Part shown: positions 53,110 to 64,000 of the stretch, piece after piece | Layout of the letters: every line of letters begins with the position of its first letter | Numbering within the stretch: the first letter of the stretch is position 1 | Assembly: GCA_036924085.1 (NCBI GenBank) | Contig: JAVGWX010000005.1 | Coordinates: 96,090,730-96,154,729 of the forward strand | Source of the DNA: Ariolimax columbianus | Taxonomy: Eukaryota > Mollusca > Gastropoda > Stylommatophora > Arionidae | Reading direction: 5' to 3' | DNA length: 64,000 nucleotides | Notes under the pieces: generated by a model | The model's database searches: none | Seen by the model: the letters and a program-made list of their open reading frames with translations, nothing else | What the model was told of the DNA's origin: nothing | Position numbers and translations under genes: made by a program

Positions 53110-56100
53110 TGAGAAAAATCGTTTTACTGCAAACCCCAAACATAATTTGGACATGGCGATAGTTTTACTAAAACTCCCAAACATAAAAAGGACATTGCGA
53201 TAGTTTTACTACAACCCTCAAACAAAAGAGTACATAACGATAGTCTTACTACAAGCCCCCAAAACAAAAAAAAGGTCATGTGATAGTTTTACTGCAAACC
53301 CCAAACATAATTTGGACATGGCGATAGTTTTACTACAACCCTGAAACAAAAAAAGGACATGGCGATAGTTTTACTGCAGCCAATTAATACAAAAAAACAT
53401 GCGATAGTTTTACTACAACCACTCAAAACAAAAAAAGGACATGGCGATAGTTTTACTACAACCCCCAAACCAAAAAAGGACAGGGCGATAGTTTTACTGC
53501 AACCAATTAACACAAAAAGGACATGCTATAGTTTTACTACAACCACTCCAAAACAAAAAAAAAAGGACATGGCGATAGTTTTACTACAACCCCCAAACAA
53601 AAAAAGGCCATGACGATAGTTTTACTACAACCCACCAACAAAAAAAAAAAGGATATGGCGATAGTTTTACTACAAACCCCAAACATAATTTGGACATGGC
53701 GATAGTTTTACTTCAACGCTAAAACAAAAAAAGGACATAGCGATAGTTTTACTACAACCCGAAACAAATAAAAGGACATGACGACAGTTTTACTACAACA
53801 ACCACCCCCCCCCCCCCCCCATAAAAAAAGGACATGGCGATAGTTTTACTACAACCCCCCAAAGCAATAAAAGAATATGGCGATAGTTTTACTACAACAC
53901 CCAAAAGAAATAAAAGAATATGGCGATAGTTTTACTACAACCCCCAAACATAAAAAAGGACATAGCGATAGTTTTATCACAACTACGCAAAACAAAAAAG
54001 GACATGGCGATAGTGTTACTACAACCCCCCCCCCCCCCCCCACAAAACAGAAACGGGCATGGCGATCGTTTTACTACAGCCCGAAAAGAAAAAAAAGGGC
54101 ATGATGATAGTTTTACTACAACCTTCAAATAAAAAAGGGCATGGCAATAGTTTTACTATAACCCCCCAACACACAAAAATTGCATGGCGATAGTTTTAGT
54201 GCAGCCCACAAAAAAGGCATGGCAATAGTTTTACTACAACCCCTAAAACAAAAATAGGACGTAGCGACAGTTTTACTACAATCCCCAAACAAAAAAAGGA
54301 CAGGGCGATAGTTTTACTACAATCCCCAAACATAAAAAGAACATGGCGATAGTTTTACTACAACCCTAAAACAAAAAATAACATTACGATAATTTTACTA
54401 CAATACTATAACAAAAATGGCATGGCGATAGTTTTACTACAACCCCCCAAAATAAAAAAAGGACATGCGATAGTTTTAATACAAACCCCAAACATAATTT
54501 GGACACGGCGATAGTCTTACTATAACTCCCAAACCAAGCAGGACATGGCGATGGTTTTACTACAACCCTTCCTCCCCCCCCCCCAAAAAAAAAGGACATG
54601 GCGATAGTTTAACTACAATTCTCCCCTCCCCCAAAACAAAAAAAGGACATGGCGATAGTTTTACTGCAGCCCCCGAAACAAACAAAGGACATGCGATAGT
54701 TTTACTGCAAACCCCAAACAAAAAAAGGACATGTCGTTAGTTTTACTACAACCTCCAAACAAAAAAATGACATGTCGTAAGTTTTACTACAACCCCCAAA
54801 CATAAAAAGGACATGGCGATAGTTTTACTACAACCCTAAAACAAAAAAAAACATTACGATAATTTTACTACAATACTCAAACAAAAAATGGCATTGCGAT
54901 AGCTTTACTACAACCCCCCCTCCCCCCCAAAAAAGGACATTGCGATAGTTTTACTACAACCCCCCAAAACAAAAAAAGGACATGCGATAGTTTTAATACA
55001 AACCCAAAACATAATTTGGACACGGCGATAGTCTTACTATAGCTCCCAAACCAAGCAGGACATGGCGATGGTTTTACTACAACCCTCCCCCCCCTCCTCC
55101 CTCCCCCCCCCCCCAAAAAGGACATGGCGATAGTTTAACTACAATTCTCCCCCTCCCCCAAAACAAAAATAGGAATTGTCGATAGTTTTACTGCAACCCC
55201 CCCCCCCCCCAAAAAAAAAGGACATGTCGTTAGTTTTACTACAACCCCCAAACAAAAAAATGAGATGTCGTAAGTTTTACTACAACCCCCAAAAATAAAA
55301 AGGACATGGCGATAGTGTTACTGCAGCCCTCCCTCCCGAATAAAAAAAAGACATGGCGATAGTTTTACTACAACCCTCCCCCCCCCCCAATCCCCACCAC
55401 CCCCCCCCCCCCCCACAAAAAAAAGGAAATAAAGGACATGCGATAGTTTTACTGCAAATCCCAAATTAAAAAAAGGATATGTTGTTAATTTTACTACAAC
55501 CCCCAAACAAAAAAGGATATGGCGATAGTTTTACTGCAACCCGCAAAGAAAAAAGGACATCGCGATAGTTTTACTACAACCCCCAATCAATAAAGGATAT
55601 GGCGATAGTTTTACTGCAACCCCAAACAAAAAAGGACATGACGATAGTTTTACTGCAACCCCCAAACAAAAAAGGACATGGCGATAGTTTTACTGCAACC
55701 CTCAAACAAAAAAAGGACATGGCGATAGTTTTAACGCAACCCCCAAATAAAAAAGGACATGGCGATAGTTTTACTGCAACCCCCAAACATAAAAAGGACA
55801 TGGCGATAGTTTTATCATAACCCCCCCAAAACAAAACAGAACATCACGATAGTGTTACTAGAACCCCCAAAAACAAAAACGGGCATGGCGTTAGTTTTAC
55901 TACAGCCCAAAAACAAAAAAAAACGCCATGGTGATAGTTTTACTACAACCCTTCAAAACAAAAAAAAAAGCATTGCGATAGTTTACTATAACCCCCAAAA
56001 ACAAAAAAAAGGACATGGTGATAGTTTAACTACAACCCCCCAAAACAAAAAAAGGACATGGCGACAAATTTACTACAACCCCGAAACAAATTAAGCACGG

Positions 56101-59100
56101 TGCGATATTTTTACTACAATCCCCAAACATAAAAAGAACATGGCGATAGTTTTACTGCAACCGTCAAACAAAAATAACATTACGACAATTTTACTACAAG
56201 GCTCAAACAAAAAATGGCATGGTGATAGCTTTACCACAACCTCCAAAACAAAATAAGGACATGGCGATAGTTTTACTACAACCCCCCCCCCCCCTTTCCC
56301 CCCTCCCCCAAAGCAATAACAGGATATGGCGATAGTTTTAATACAAACCCCAAACATAATTTGGACATGGCGATAGTTTTACTAAAACTCCCAAACATAA
56401 AAAGTACATGGCGATAGTTTTACTGCAACCCCCAAACAAAAAAAGAAAAGGGCGATAGTTATACTGCAACCAATTAACACAAAAAAGACATGCGATAGTT
56501 TTACTACAACCACTCCAAAACAAAAAAAAGGACATGGCGATAGTTTTACTACAACCCCCAAACAAAAAAAAGGCTATGGCGATAGTTTTACTACAACCCA
56601 CCAAAACAATAAAAATGATATAGCGATAGTTTTACTATAACTCCCTAACATAAAAAGGATATGGCGATAGTTTTACTCCAACTCTCAAACAAAAAAACGA
56701 CATAGCAATAGTTTTACTACAACACTCAATGAAAAAATAACATAGCGGTAGTTTTACTACAACTCTCAAAACAAAACAAAAACATGGCAATAGTTTTACT
56801 ACAAACCCCAAAATAAAAAAAGACATGGTGATAGTTTTACTATAACCCCCCCCCCCCCCCCCCCCCAAAAAAAAAGGAACACGACGATAATTTTACTAGA
56901 GCCCCGTACACAAAAAAAGGACATGGAGGTAATATTACTACAACCTCCAAAACCAAAAAAATTACATGGCGATAGTTTTATAAAAACCCCCCAAAACAAA
57001 AAAGACATGGCGATAGTTTTACTACAAGCCCCTAAACAAAAAAGGACATGGTGATAGTTTTACTTCAGCCCTCAAACAAAAAATAACATAGCGATAGTTT
57101 TACTACAACCCTCAAACACAAAAGGACATGGCGGTAGTTTTACTACAACAACCAAAACAAAAAAAAGGACATCGCGATAGTTTTACTGCAACCAATTAAC
57201 ACAAAAAAGGACATGCGATAGTTTTACTAAAATCACTCCACAACAAAAAAAAGGACATGGCGATAGTTTTACTACAACCCCCAAACAAAAAAAGGCCATG
57301 GCGATAGTTTTACTCCAACTCTCAAACAAAAAAAGGACATAGCAATAGTTCTACTGCAACCCCCCAAAACAAAAAAAGGCTATGGCGATATTTTTACTAC
57401 AACCCCCAAACATAAAACGACATTGCGATAGTTTTACTATAACCCTCAAACAAAAAAGAGGACATAGCGATAGTTTTACTACAACCCCCAAACAAAAAAA
57501 TGCCATGGCGATAGTTTTACTACAACCCACCAAAACAATGAAAAGGATATGGCAATAGTTTTACTATAACTCCCAAACAAAAAAAGGACATAGCAATAGT
57601 TCTACTGCAACCCCCAAAAACAAAAAAAGGCCATGGCGATAGTTTTACTACAACCCTCAAACAAAAAAGACATGGCGATAGTTTTACTACAACCCCCAAA
57701 ACAAAAAAGGACATGGTGATAGTTTTACTTCAGACCTCGAACAAAAAATAACATAGCGATAGTTTTACTACAACCCTCGAACACAAAAGGACATGGCGGT
57801 AGTTTTACTACAACTCCCAAAACAAAAAAAAGGACATGGCGATAGTTTTACTGCAACCAATTAACACAAAATAGGACATGCGATTGTTTTACTAAAATCA
57901 CTCCACAACAAAAAAAAGGACATGGCGATAGTTTTACTACAACCCCCAAACAAAAAAAGGCCATGGCGATAGTTTTACTACAACCCACCAAAACAAAAAA
58001 AAGGATATGGCGATAGTTTTACTATAACTCGCAAACATAAAAAGGATATGGCGATAGTTTTACTCCAACTCTCAAACAAAAAAAGGACATAGCAATAGTT
58101 CTACTGCAACCCCTCAAAACAAAAAAAGGCCATGGCGATATTTTTACTACAACCCCCAAACATAAAAAGAACATGGTGATAGTTTTATTACAACCCCCAC
58201 CCCCCTTCTCCTCCCCCTCCCCCAAAGCAATAACAGGATATGGCGATAGTTTTACTACAACCCCCCAAAATAAAAATAGGACATGCGATAGTTTTAATAC
58301 AAACCCCAAACATAATTTGGACATGGCGATAGTTTTATTAAAACTCCCAAACAAAAAAAGGACATAGCGACAGTCTAACTACAACCCTCAAACAAAGAAA
58401 GGACATGGCGATAGTTTTACTGCAGTCAATTAACACACAAAAAACATGCGATAGTTTTACTGCAACCACTCAAAACAAAAAAAAGGACATTGCGATAGTT
58501 TTACTATAACCCTTAAACAAAAAGAGGACATAGCGACAGTCTTACTACAACCCCCAAACAAAAAAGGACATAGCGACAGTCTTACTACAACCCTCAAACA
58601 AAGAAAGGACATGGCGATAGTTTTACTGCAGTCAATTAACACAAAAAAAAACATGCGATAGTTTTACTACAATCACTCAAAACAAAAAAAAGGACATGGC
58701 GATAGTTTTACTACAACCCCCAAACAAAAAAAGGACAAGGCGATAGTTTTACTGCAACCAATTAACACTAAAAGGACATGCGATAGTTTTACTACAACCC
58801 ACCAAAACAATAAAAAGGATATGGCGATAGTTTTACTATAACTCCCAAACAAAAAAAGGACATAGCGATAGTTCTACTGCAACCCCCCAAAACAAAAAAA
58901 GGCCATGGCGATAGTTTTGCTAAAACCCTTAAACAAAAAAGACATGGCGATAGTTTTACTTCAGCCCTCAAACAAAAAATAACATAGCGATAGTTTTACT
59001 ACAACCCTCAAACACAAAAGGACATGGCGGTAGTTTTACAACTCCCAAAACAAAAAAAAGGACATGGCGATAGTTTTACTGCAACCAATTAACACAAAAA

Positions 59101-62100
59101 AAGGACATATCAATAGTTCTACTGCAACCCCCCAAAACAAAAAAAGGCCATGGCGATATTTTTACTACAACCCCCAAACATAAAACGACATTGCGATAGT
59201 TTTACTATAACCCTCAAACAAAAAGAGGACATAGCGACAGTCTTACTACAACCCTCAAACAAAGAAAGGACATGGCGATAGTTTTACTGCAGTCAATTAA
59301 CACCAAAAAAAAACATGCGATGGCGATAGTTTTACTACAACCCACCAAAACAATGAAAAGGATATGGCGATAGTTTTACTATAACTCCCAAACAAAAAAA
59401 GGACATCGCAATAGTTCTACTGCAACCCCCCAAAACAAAAAAAGGCCATGGCGATAGTTTTACTACAACCCTCAAACAAAAAAGACATGGCGATAGTTTT
59501 ACTACAACCCCCAAAACAAAAAAGGACATGGTGATAGTTTTACTTCAGACCTCAAACAAAAAATAACATAGCGATAGTTTTACTACAATCCCCGAACACA
59601 AAAGGACATGGCGGTAGTTTTACTACAACTCCCAAAAACAAAAAAAAGGACATGGCGATAGTTTTACTGCAACCAATTAACACAAAAAAGGACATGCGAT
59701 TGTTTTACTAAAATCACTCCACAACAAAAAAAGGACATGGCGATAGTTTTACTACAACCCCCAAACAAAAAAAGGCCATGGCGATAGTTTTACTACAACC
59801 CACCAAAACAAAAAAAAGGATATGGCGATAGTTTTACTATAACTCCCAAACATAAAAAGGATATGGCGATAGTTTTACTCCAACTCTCAAACAAAAAAAG
59901 GACATAGCAATAGTTCTACTGCAACCCCCCAAAACAAAAAAAAAGGCCATGGCAATATTTTTACTACAACCCCCAAACATAAAAAGAACACGGGGACAGT
60001 TTTATTACAACTCCCACCCCCCTTCTCCTCCCCCTCCCCCAAAGCAATAACAGGATATGGCGATAGTTTTACTACCACCCCCCAAAATAAAAATAGGACA
60101 TGCGATAGTTTTAATCCAAATCCCAAACATAATTTGGACATGGCAATAGTTTTATTAAAACTCCCAAACACAAAAAGGACATAGCGACAGTATTACTACA
60201 ACCCTCAAACAAAGAAAGGACATGGCGATAGTTTTACTGCAGTCAATTAACACAACAAAAACATGCGATAGTTTTACTATAACCACTCAAAACAAAAAAA
60301 AGGACATTGCGATAGTCTTACTACAACCCCCAAACAAAAAAAGGACATAGCGACAGTCTTACTACAATCCTCAAACAAAGAAAGGACATGGCGATAGTTT
60401 TACTGCAGTCAATTAACACAAAAAAAAACATGCGATAGTTTTACTACAATCACTCAAAACAAATAAAAGGACATGGCGATAGTTTTACTACAACCCCCAA
60501 ACAAAAAAAGGACAGGGCGATAGTTTTACTGCAACCAATTAACACAAAAAGGACATGCGATAGTTCTACTACAACCCACCAAAACAATAAAAAGGATATG
60601 GCGATAGTTTTACTATAACTCCCAAACAAAAAAAGGACATAGCGATAGTTCTACTGCAACCCCCCAAAACAAAAAAAGGCCATGGCGATAGTTTTGCTAC
60701 AACCCCAAACAAAAAAGACATGGCGATAGTTTTACTACAACCCCCAAAACAAAAAAGGACATGGTGATAGTTTTACTTCAGCCCTCAAACAAAAAATAAC
60801 ATAGCGATAGTTTTACTACAACCCTCAAACACAAAAGGACATGGCGGTAGTTTTACTACAACTCCCAAAACACAAAAAAGGACATGCGATAGTTTTTCTA
60901 AAATCACTCCACAACAAAAAAAAGGACATGGCGATAGTTTTACTACAACCCGAAAACAAAAAAAGGCCATGGCGATAGTTTTACTCCAACTCTCAAACAA
61001 AAAAAGGACATAGCAATAGTTCTACTGCAACCCCCCAAAACAAAAAAAGGCCATGGCGATATTTTTACTACAACCCCCAAACATAAAAAGAACATGGCGA
61101 TAGTTTTACTACAACCCCTTCCCCCCTTCTCCCCCCCTCCCCAAAAGCAATAACAGGATATGGCGATAGTTTTACTACAACCCCCCAAAATAAAAATAGG
61201 ACATGCGATAGTTTTAATACAAACCCCAAACATAATTTGGACATGACGATAGTTTTATTAAAACTCCCAAACATAAAAGGACATTGCGATAGTTTTACTA
61301 TAACCCTCAAACAAAAAGAGGACATAGCGACAGTATTACTACAACCCTCAAACAAAAAAAGGACATGGCGATAGTTTTACTGCAGTTAATTAACACCAAA
61401 AAAACATGCGATAGTTTTACTACAACCACTCAAAACAAAAAAAAAGGACATGGCGATAGTTTTACTACAACCCCCAAACAAAAAAAGGTTAGGGCGATAG
61501 TTTTACTGCAACCAATTAACACAAAAAGGACATGCGATAGTTTTACTACAACCACTACAAAATAAAAAAAAGGACATGGCGATAGTTTTACTACAACCCC
61601 CAAACAAAAAAATGCCATGGCGATAGTTTTACTACAACCCACCAAAACAATAAAAAGGATATGGCGATAGTTTTACTATAACTCCCAAAACAAAAAAAAG
61701 GCCATGGCGATAGTTTTGCTACAACCCTCAAACAAAAAATACATGGCGATAGTTTTACTACAACCCCAAAAACAAAAAAGGACATGGTGATAGTTTTACT
61801 TTAGGCCTCAAACAAAAAATAACATAGCGATGGTTTTACTACAAACCTCAAACAAAAAAGGACATGGCGGTAGTTTTACTTCAAACCCCAAAACAAAAAA
61901 GGGCATGGTGATAGTTTTACTATAACCCCCCTCCCCCCCCCCCCCCCAAAAAAAAAAAAAACAGAACACGACGATAATTTTATTACAGCCCCGTACACAA
62001 AAAAGGACATGGAGGCAGTATTACTGCAACCTCCAAAACAAAAAAAGGGACATGGCGATAGTTTTATAAAAAACCCCCAAAACAAAAAAAGACATGGCGA

Positions 62101-62745
62101 TAGTTTTACTACAACCCCGAAAACAAAAAAGGACATGGTGATAGTTTTACTTCAGCCCTCAAACAAAAAATAACATAGCGATAGTTTTACTACAACCCTC
62201 AAACAAAAAAGGACTCGCGGTAGTTTTACTACAACTTCCAAAACAAAAAAAAGGACATGGCGATAGTTTTACTACAAACCCCAAAAACAAAAAAGGGCAT
62301 GGTGATAGTTTTACTATAACCCGCCCCCCCCCCGACCCCCCCCCCCCCCCCCCGACCCCCCAAAAAAAAGAACATGACGATAGTTTTACTACAGCCCCGT
62401 ACACAAAAATGACATGGAGGTAGTATTATTACAACCTCCAAAATCAAAAAAAGGACATGGCGATAGTTTTATAAAAACCCCCCTAAACAAAAAAGGACAT
62501 GGCGATAGTTTTACTACAACCCCCAAAAACAAAAAATGGAATGGCGATAGTTTTACTACAACCCCCCAAAACAAAAAAGAGCATGACGATAGTCTTACTA
62601 CAACCCCCCAAAACAAAAAAACGACTTGGCGATAGTTTTACTACAACTCCCCAAAACAAAAAAAGGGCATGGCGATAATTTTACTACAGCCCACAAACAA
62701 AAAAGTACATGGCGATAGTTTTACTACAACGCTCAAACAAGAAAG
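53110..62745. repeat. Satellite, 41-bp monomer, about 230 copies, 9.6 kb
   Basis: The monomer is built from ACATGGCGATAGTTTTACTA, CAACCCCCAAACAAAAAAAG and G. Length varies mainly in the C and A runs. Variant monomers (CAATTAACACAAAAAGGACA, CACTCCACAACAAAAAAAAG, CAAACATAATTTGGACATGG, TAGCAATAGTTCTACTGCAA) recur in the same order in blocks of roughly 1.8 kb. A marker TTCTCCTCCCCCTCCCCCAA monomer occurs near 58,200 and 60,010, with diverged versions near 56,290 and 61,120. Many Lys- or Cys/Phe-rich frames on both strands are artefacts. The left edge joins the LINE C terminus; the right edge is at about 62,745. Confidence 0.97.
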
Positions 62746-62851
62746 AACCAATTAAAAAAACAAACAAGAATGTGAAACAGAAAACGTACAAATTTAAATC
62801 TGTGTACAAATACAGAGCACAGTAAGCTGTCAGCAGTTTCTACAGAGCAGC
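62746..62851. other. Short A-rich spacer between two arrays
   Basis: No feature is recognised. Confidence 0.4.
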
Positions 62852-63511
62852 ATGGTAAGAGAAGTAATAAGACACACCATGTACACGGTAAGAGAAGTAA
62901 TAAGACACACCATGTACACGGTAAGAGAAGTAATAAGACACCATGTACACGGTAAGAGAAGTAATAAGACACACCATGTACACGGTAAGAGAAGTAATAA
63001 GACACACCATGTACACGGTAAGAGAAGTAATAAGACACACCATGTACACGGTAAGAGAAGTAATAAGACACACCATGTACACGGTAAGAGAAGTAATAAG
63101 ACACACCATGTACATGGTAAGAGAAGTAATAAGATACACCATGTACATGGTAAGAGAAGTAATAAGACACACCATGTACATGGTAAGAGAAGTAATAAGA
63201 CACACCATGTACACGGTAAGAGAAGTAATAAGACACACCATGTACATGGTAAGAGAAGTAATAAGACACACCATGTACACGGTAAGAGAAGTAATAAGAC
63301 ACACCATGTACACGGTAAGAGAAGTAATACGACACACCATGTACACGGTAAGAGAAGTAATACGACACACCATGTACACGGTAAGAGAAGTAATAAGACA
63401 CACCATGTACACGGTAAGAGAAGTAATAAGACACACCATGTACACGGTAAGAGAAGTAATAAGACACACTATGTACATGGTAAGAGAAGTAATAAGACAC
63501 ACCATGTACAT
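62852..63511. repeat. 33-bp minisatellite, about 20 copies, very homogeneous
   Basis: The unit is built from CCATGTACACGGTAAGAGAA and GTAATAAGACACA. Differences are few (ACACGG or ACATGG, AAGACA or ACGACA, one unit short by three bases). Homogeneity suggests recent expansion. It is open in at least two plus frames and two minus frames, giving up to 272 codons, none of which looks like a real protein. Confidence 0.97.
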
Positions 63512-64000
63512 GCGATGACTGAGAGATATAATGGGTATAGCTCAAGCACAAGACAAACTAACCAAAAACAGTACAGCTTTATTGTATTCTCTCTCGGCAG
63601 AATTAGGAAACGATAGAAAGAATCAACACAGTTGAGTTAAATAAAGAAAGGATATGGAGAAAAAAAATATGGTCATAGTTTTTATACCCAATCATTGTTC
63701 AAATTAAACAAAAATGAGAACATTCAGCGCACGAATATATTAGATCTCTGCGCAAAGCCCAGGTTTTTGTTAATTAGAAACGTCCCGACATCTGTACGCC
63801 ATTGAAGCGAGAGCAGTTCTGATATCTGAGAAACTGAGCTCTGATCGAGAAATATCGATCTGTTACACTGACAAAAAGTCAGCAAACATCTTCAGGTCGG
63901 CATCATAATAAATACTGCTAGCGTAATTGAAGTTCTGGAAGGCTCGGTATCATTCTTGGTTAAGAACGTACATATCGATATTAAATGATAACACTTCATG
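63512..64000 (+). mobile_element. Possible retroelement RNase H relic (63,785-63,900) in otherwise unassigned sequence
   Basis: One plus frame reads HLYAIEARAVLISEKLSSDR and EISICYTDKKSAN. This resembles the RNase H core in which A.EA.A carries the catalytic Glu and I..TDS..A the catalytic Asp; here the usual TDS is TDK. Stops follow within about 10 codons. RNase H domains occur in some LINEs (I/jockey relatives) and in LTR elements, so the source is uncertain. The window ends at 64,000 with nothing further recognised. Confidence 0.45.

Larger units (their letters stand above)
49430..53125 (+). mobile_element. RTE-like LINE, RT split by a 2.2-kb array and running into a satellite
   Basis: The left part reads EEAELAVRSLKKGKA, DNIPGELLLLGETMV and TKICNMIWQTGEWPTSW (49,490-49,660). 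After the array, coding resumes as QSLIIVIPKKGNLEQSQFY and RTISLISHTSNVMLKIILNR (51,810-51,930), then an AGLR repeat and GRSSIEHIFNLRLI, FIDFKKAFDIVGHEVLWENL (motif A, about 52,095), TTVGVRQGCLLFPTLFNVFL (motif B), LWFADDITGLAG (motif C), CETWSLTA and finally KRKRGRPKKRLEDNLKEWTG (about 53,030-53,085). Stops are frequent. The 3' end passes without a tail into the 41-bp satellite. The endonuclease is absent. Confidence 0.9.

Noticed and set aside
53200..62700. Many small Lys-rich or Cys/Phe-rich open frames
   Set aside because: All are translations of the 41-bp satellite; lengths are set by run-length variation in C and A tracts.
53110..62745. Centromeric array
   Set aside because: Higher-order structure is suggestive, but the array is only 9.6 kb, is embedded among LINEs and other arrays, and nothing in the sequence shows centromere function.
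62852..63511. CRISPR-like array of 33-bp repeats
   Set aside because: Units are directly adjacent with no spacers, and the DNA is clearly eukaryotic; it is a minisatellite. The same applies to the arrays at 24.8, 15.5 and 48.9 kb.
62733..63616. Long open frames (up to 272 codons) across the 33-bp array as a repeat protein gene
   Set aside because: Both strands and several frames are open at once simply because the unit is a multiple of three and lacks stops. No start context, splice signals or non-repeat domain is present.

Overview
The window looks like repeat-dominated nuclear DNA of a metazoan, most probably a mollusc and plausibly a gastropod. I infer this from the kinds of non-LTR retrotransposon (LINE) reverse transcriptases, the tRNA-derived SINEs with a shared core, the Tc1/mariner relics, and a partial 18S rRNA whose variable regions resemble gastropod 18S from memory. 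The species cannot be named from sequence alone. I see no operons, no prokaryotic gene organisation and no intact host gene. One possible host exon (about 6.63-6.82 kb, minus) and a small family of exon-like segments (about 21.9, 31.7, 36.2 and 43.4 kb) are the only candidates for non-transposon coding DNA.

Layout. 0-0.76 kb: 41-bp minisatellite. 1.0-1.4 kb: SINE with a 13-bp target-site duplication. 1.66-5.08 kb: decayed minus-strand LINE with an ATC-rich tail and an internal 26-bp array. 5.5-6.5 kb: TAC/ACT microsatellite around a SINE-like unit. 7.2-8.9 kb: two copies of one SINE in opposite orientation, one nested in a LINE, plus a 45-bp array. 9.8-14.0 kb: mosaic of at least five LINE pieces, the best being a plus-strand reverse transcriptase with a C-terminal zinc finger. 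14.28-18.43 kb: a single minus-strand LINE insertion bounded by an 18-bp direct repeat and carrying an in-frame 33-bp array. 21.5-25.3 kb: TTC duplications, an exon-like segment and a 33-bp array split by a 2.57-kb insertion of 5'ETS + 18S rRNA + unknown segment + SINE tail, flanked by a 15-bp target-site duplication. 26.8-27.6 kb: LINE. 30.4-31.05 kb: CATCTAAT-rich low complexity. 33.7-43 kb: mostly non-coding, with four minisatellites, several SINEs and a LINE tail. 44.1-46.15 kb: Tc1-like and mariner-like transposase relics around a LINE 3' end. 46.2-47.7 kb: minus LINE. 48.9-49.3 kb: 33-bp array. 49.4-53.1 kb: plus LINE whose reverse transcriptase is split by a 2.2-kb array. 53.1-62.75 kb: 41-bp satellite of about 230 monomers with higher-order structure. 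62.85-63.5 kb: 33-bp array. 63.8 kb: RNase H-like relic.

How the parts relate. Nothing here forms a pathway. The common thread is LINE enzymology and tandem amplification: LINE machinery has inserted itself, SINEs and apparently an rRNA-SINE chimera, and several LINE copies then became the seed or the site of minisatellite growth. The most unusual single object is the rRNA-SINE composite at 22,165-24,732. The most unusual recurring pattern is array formation inside or at the edge of reverse-transcriptase coding sequence.
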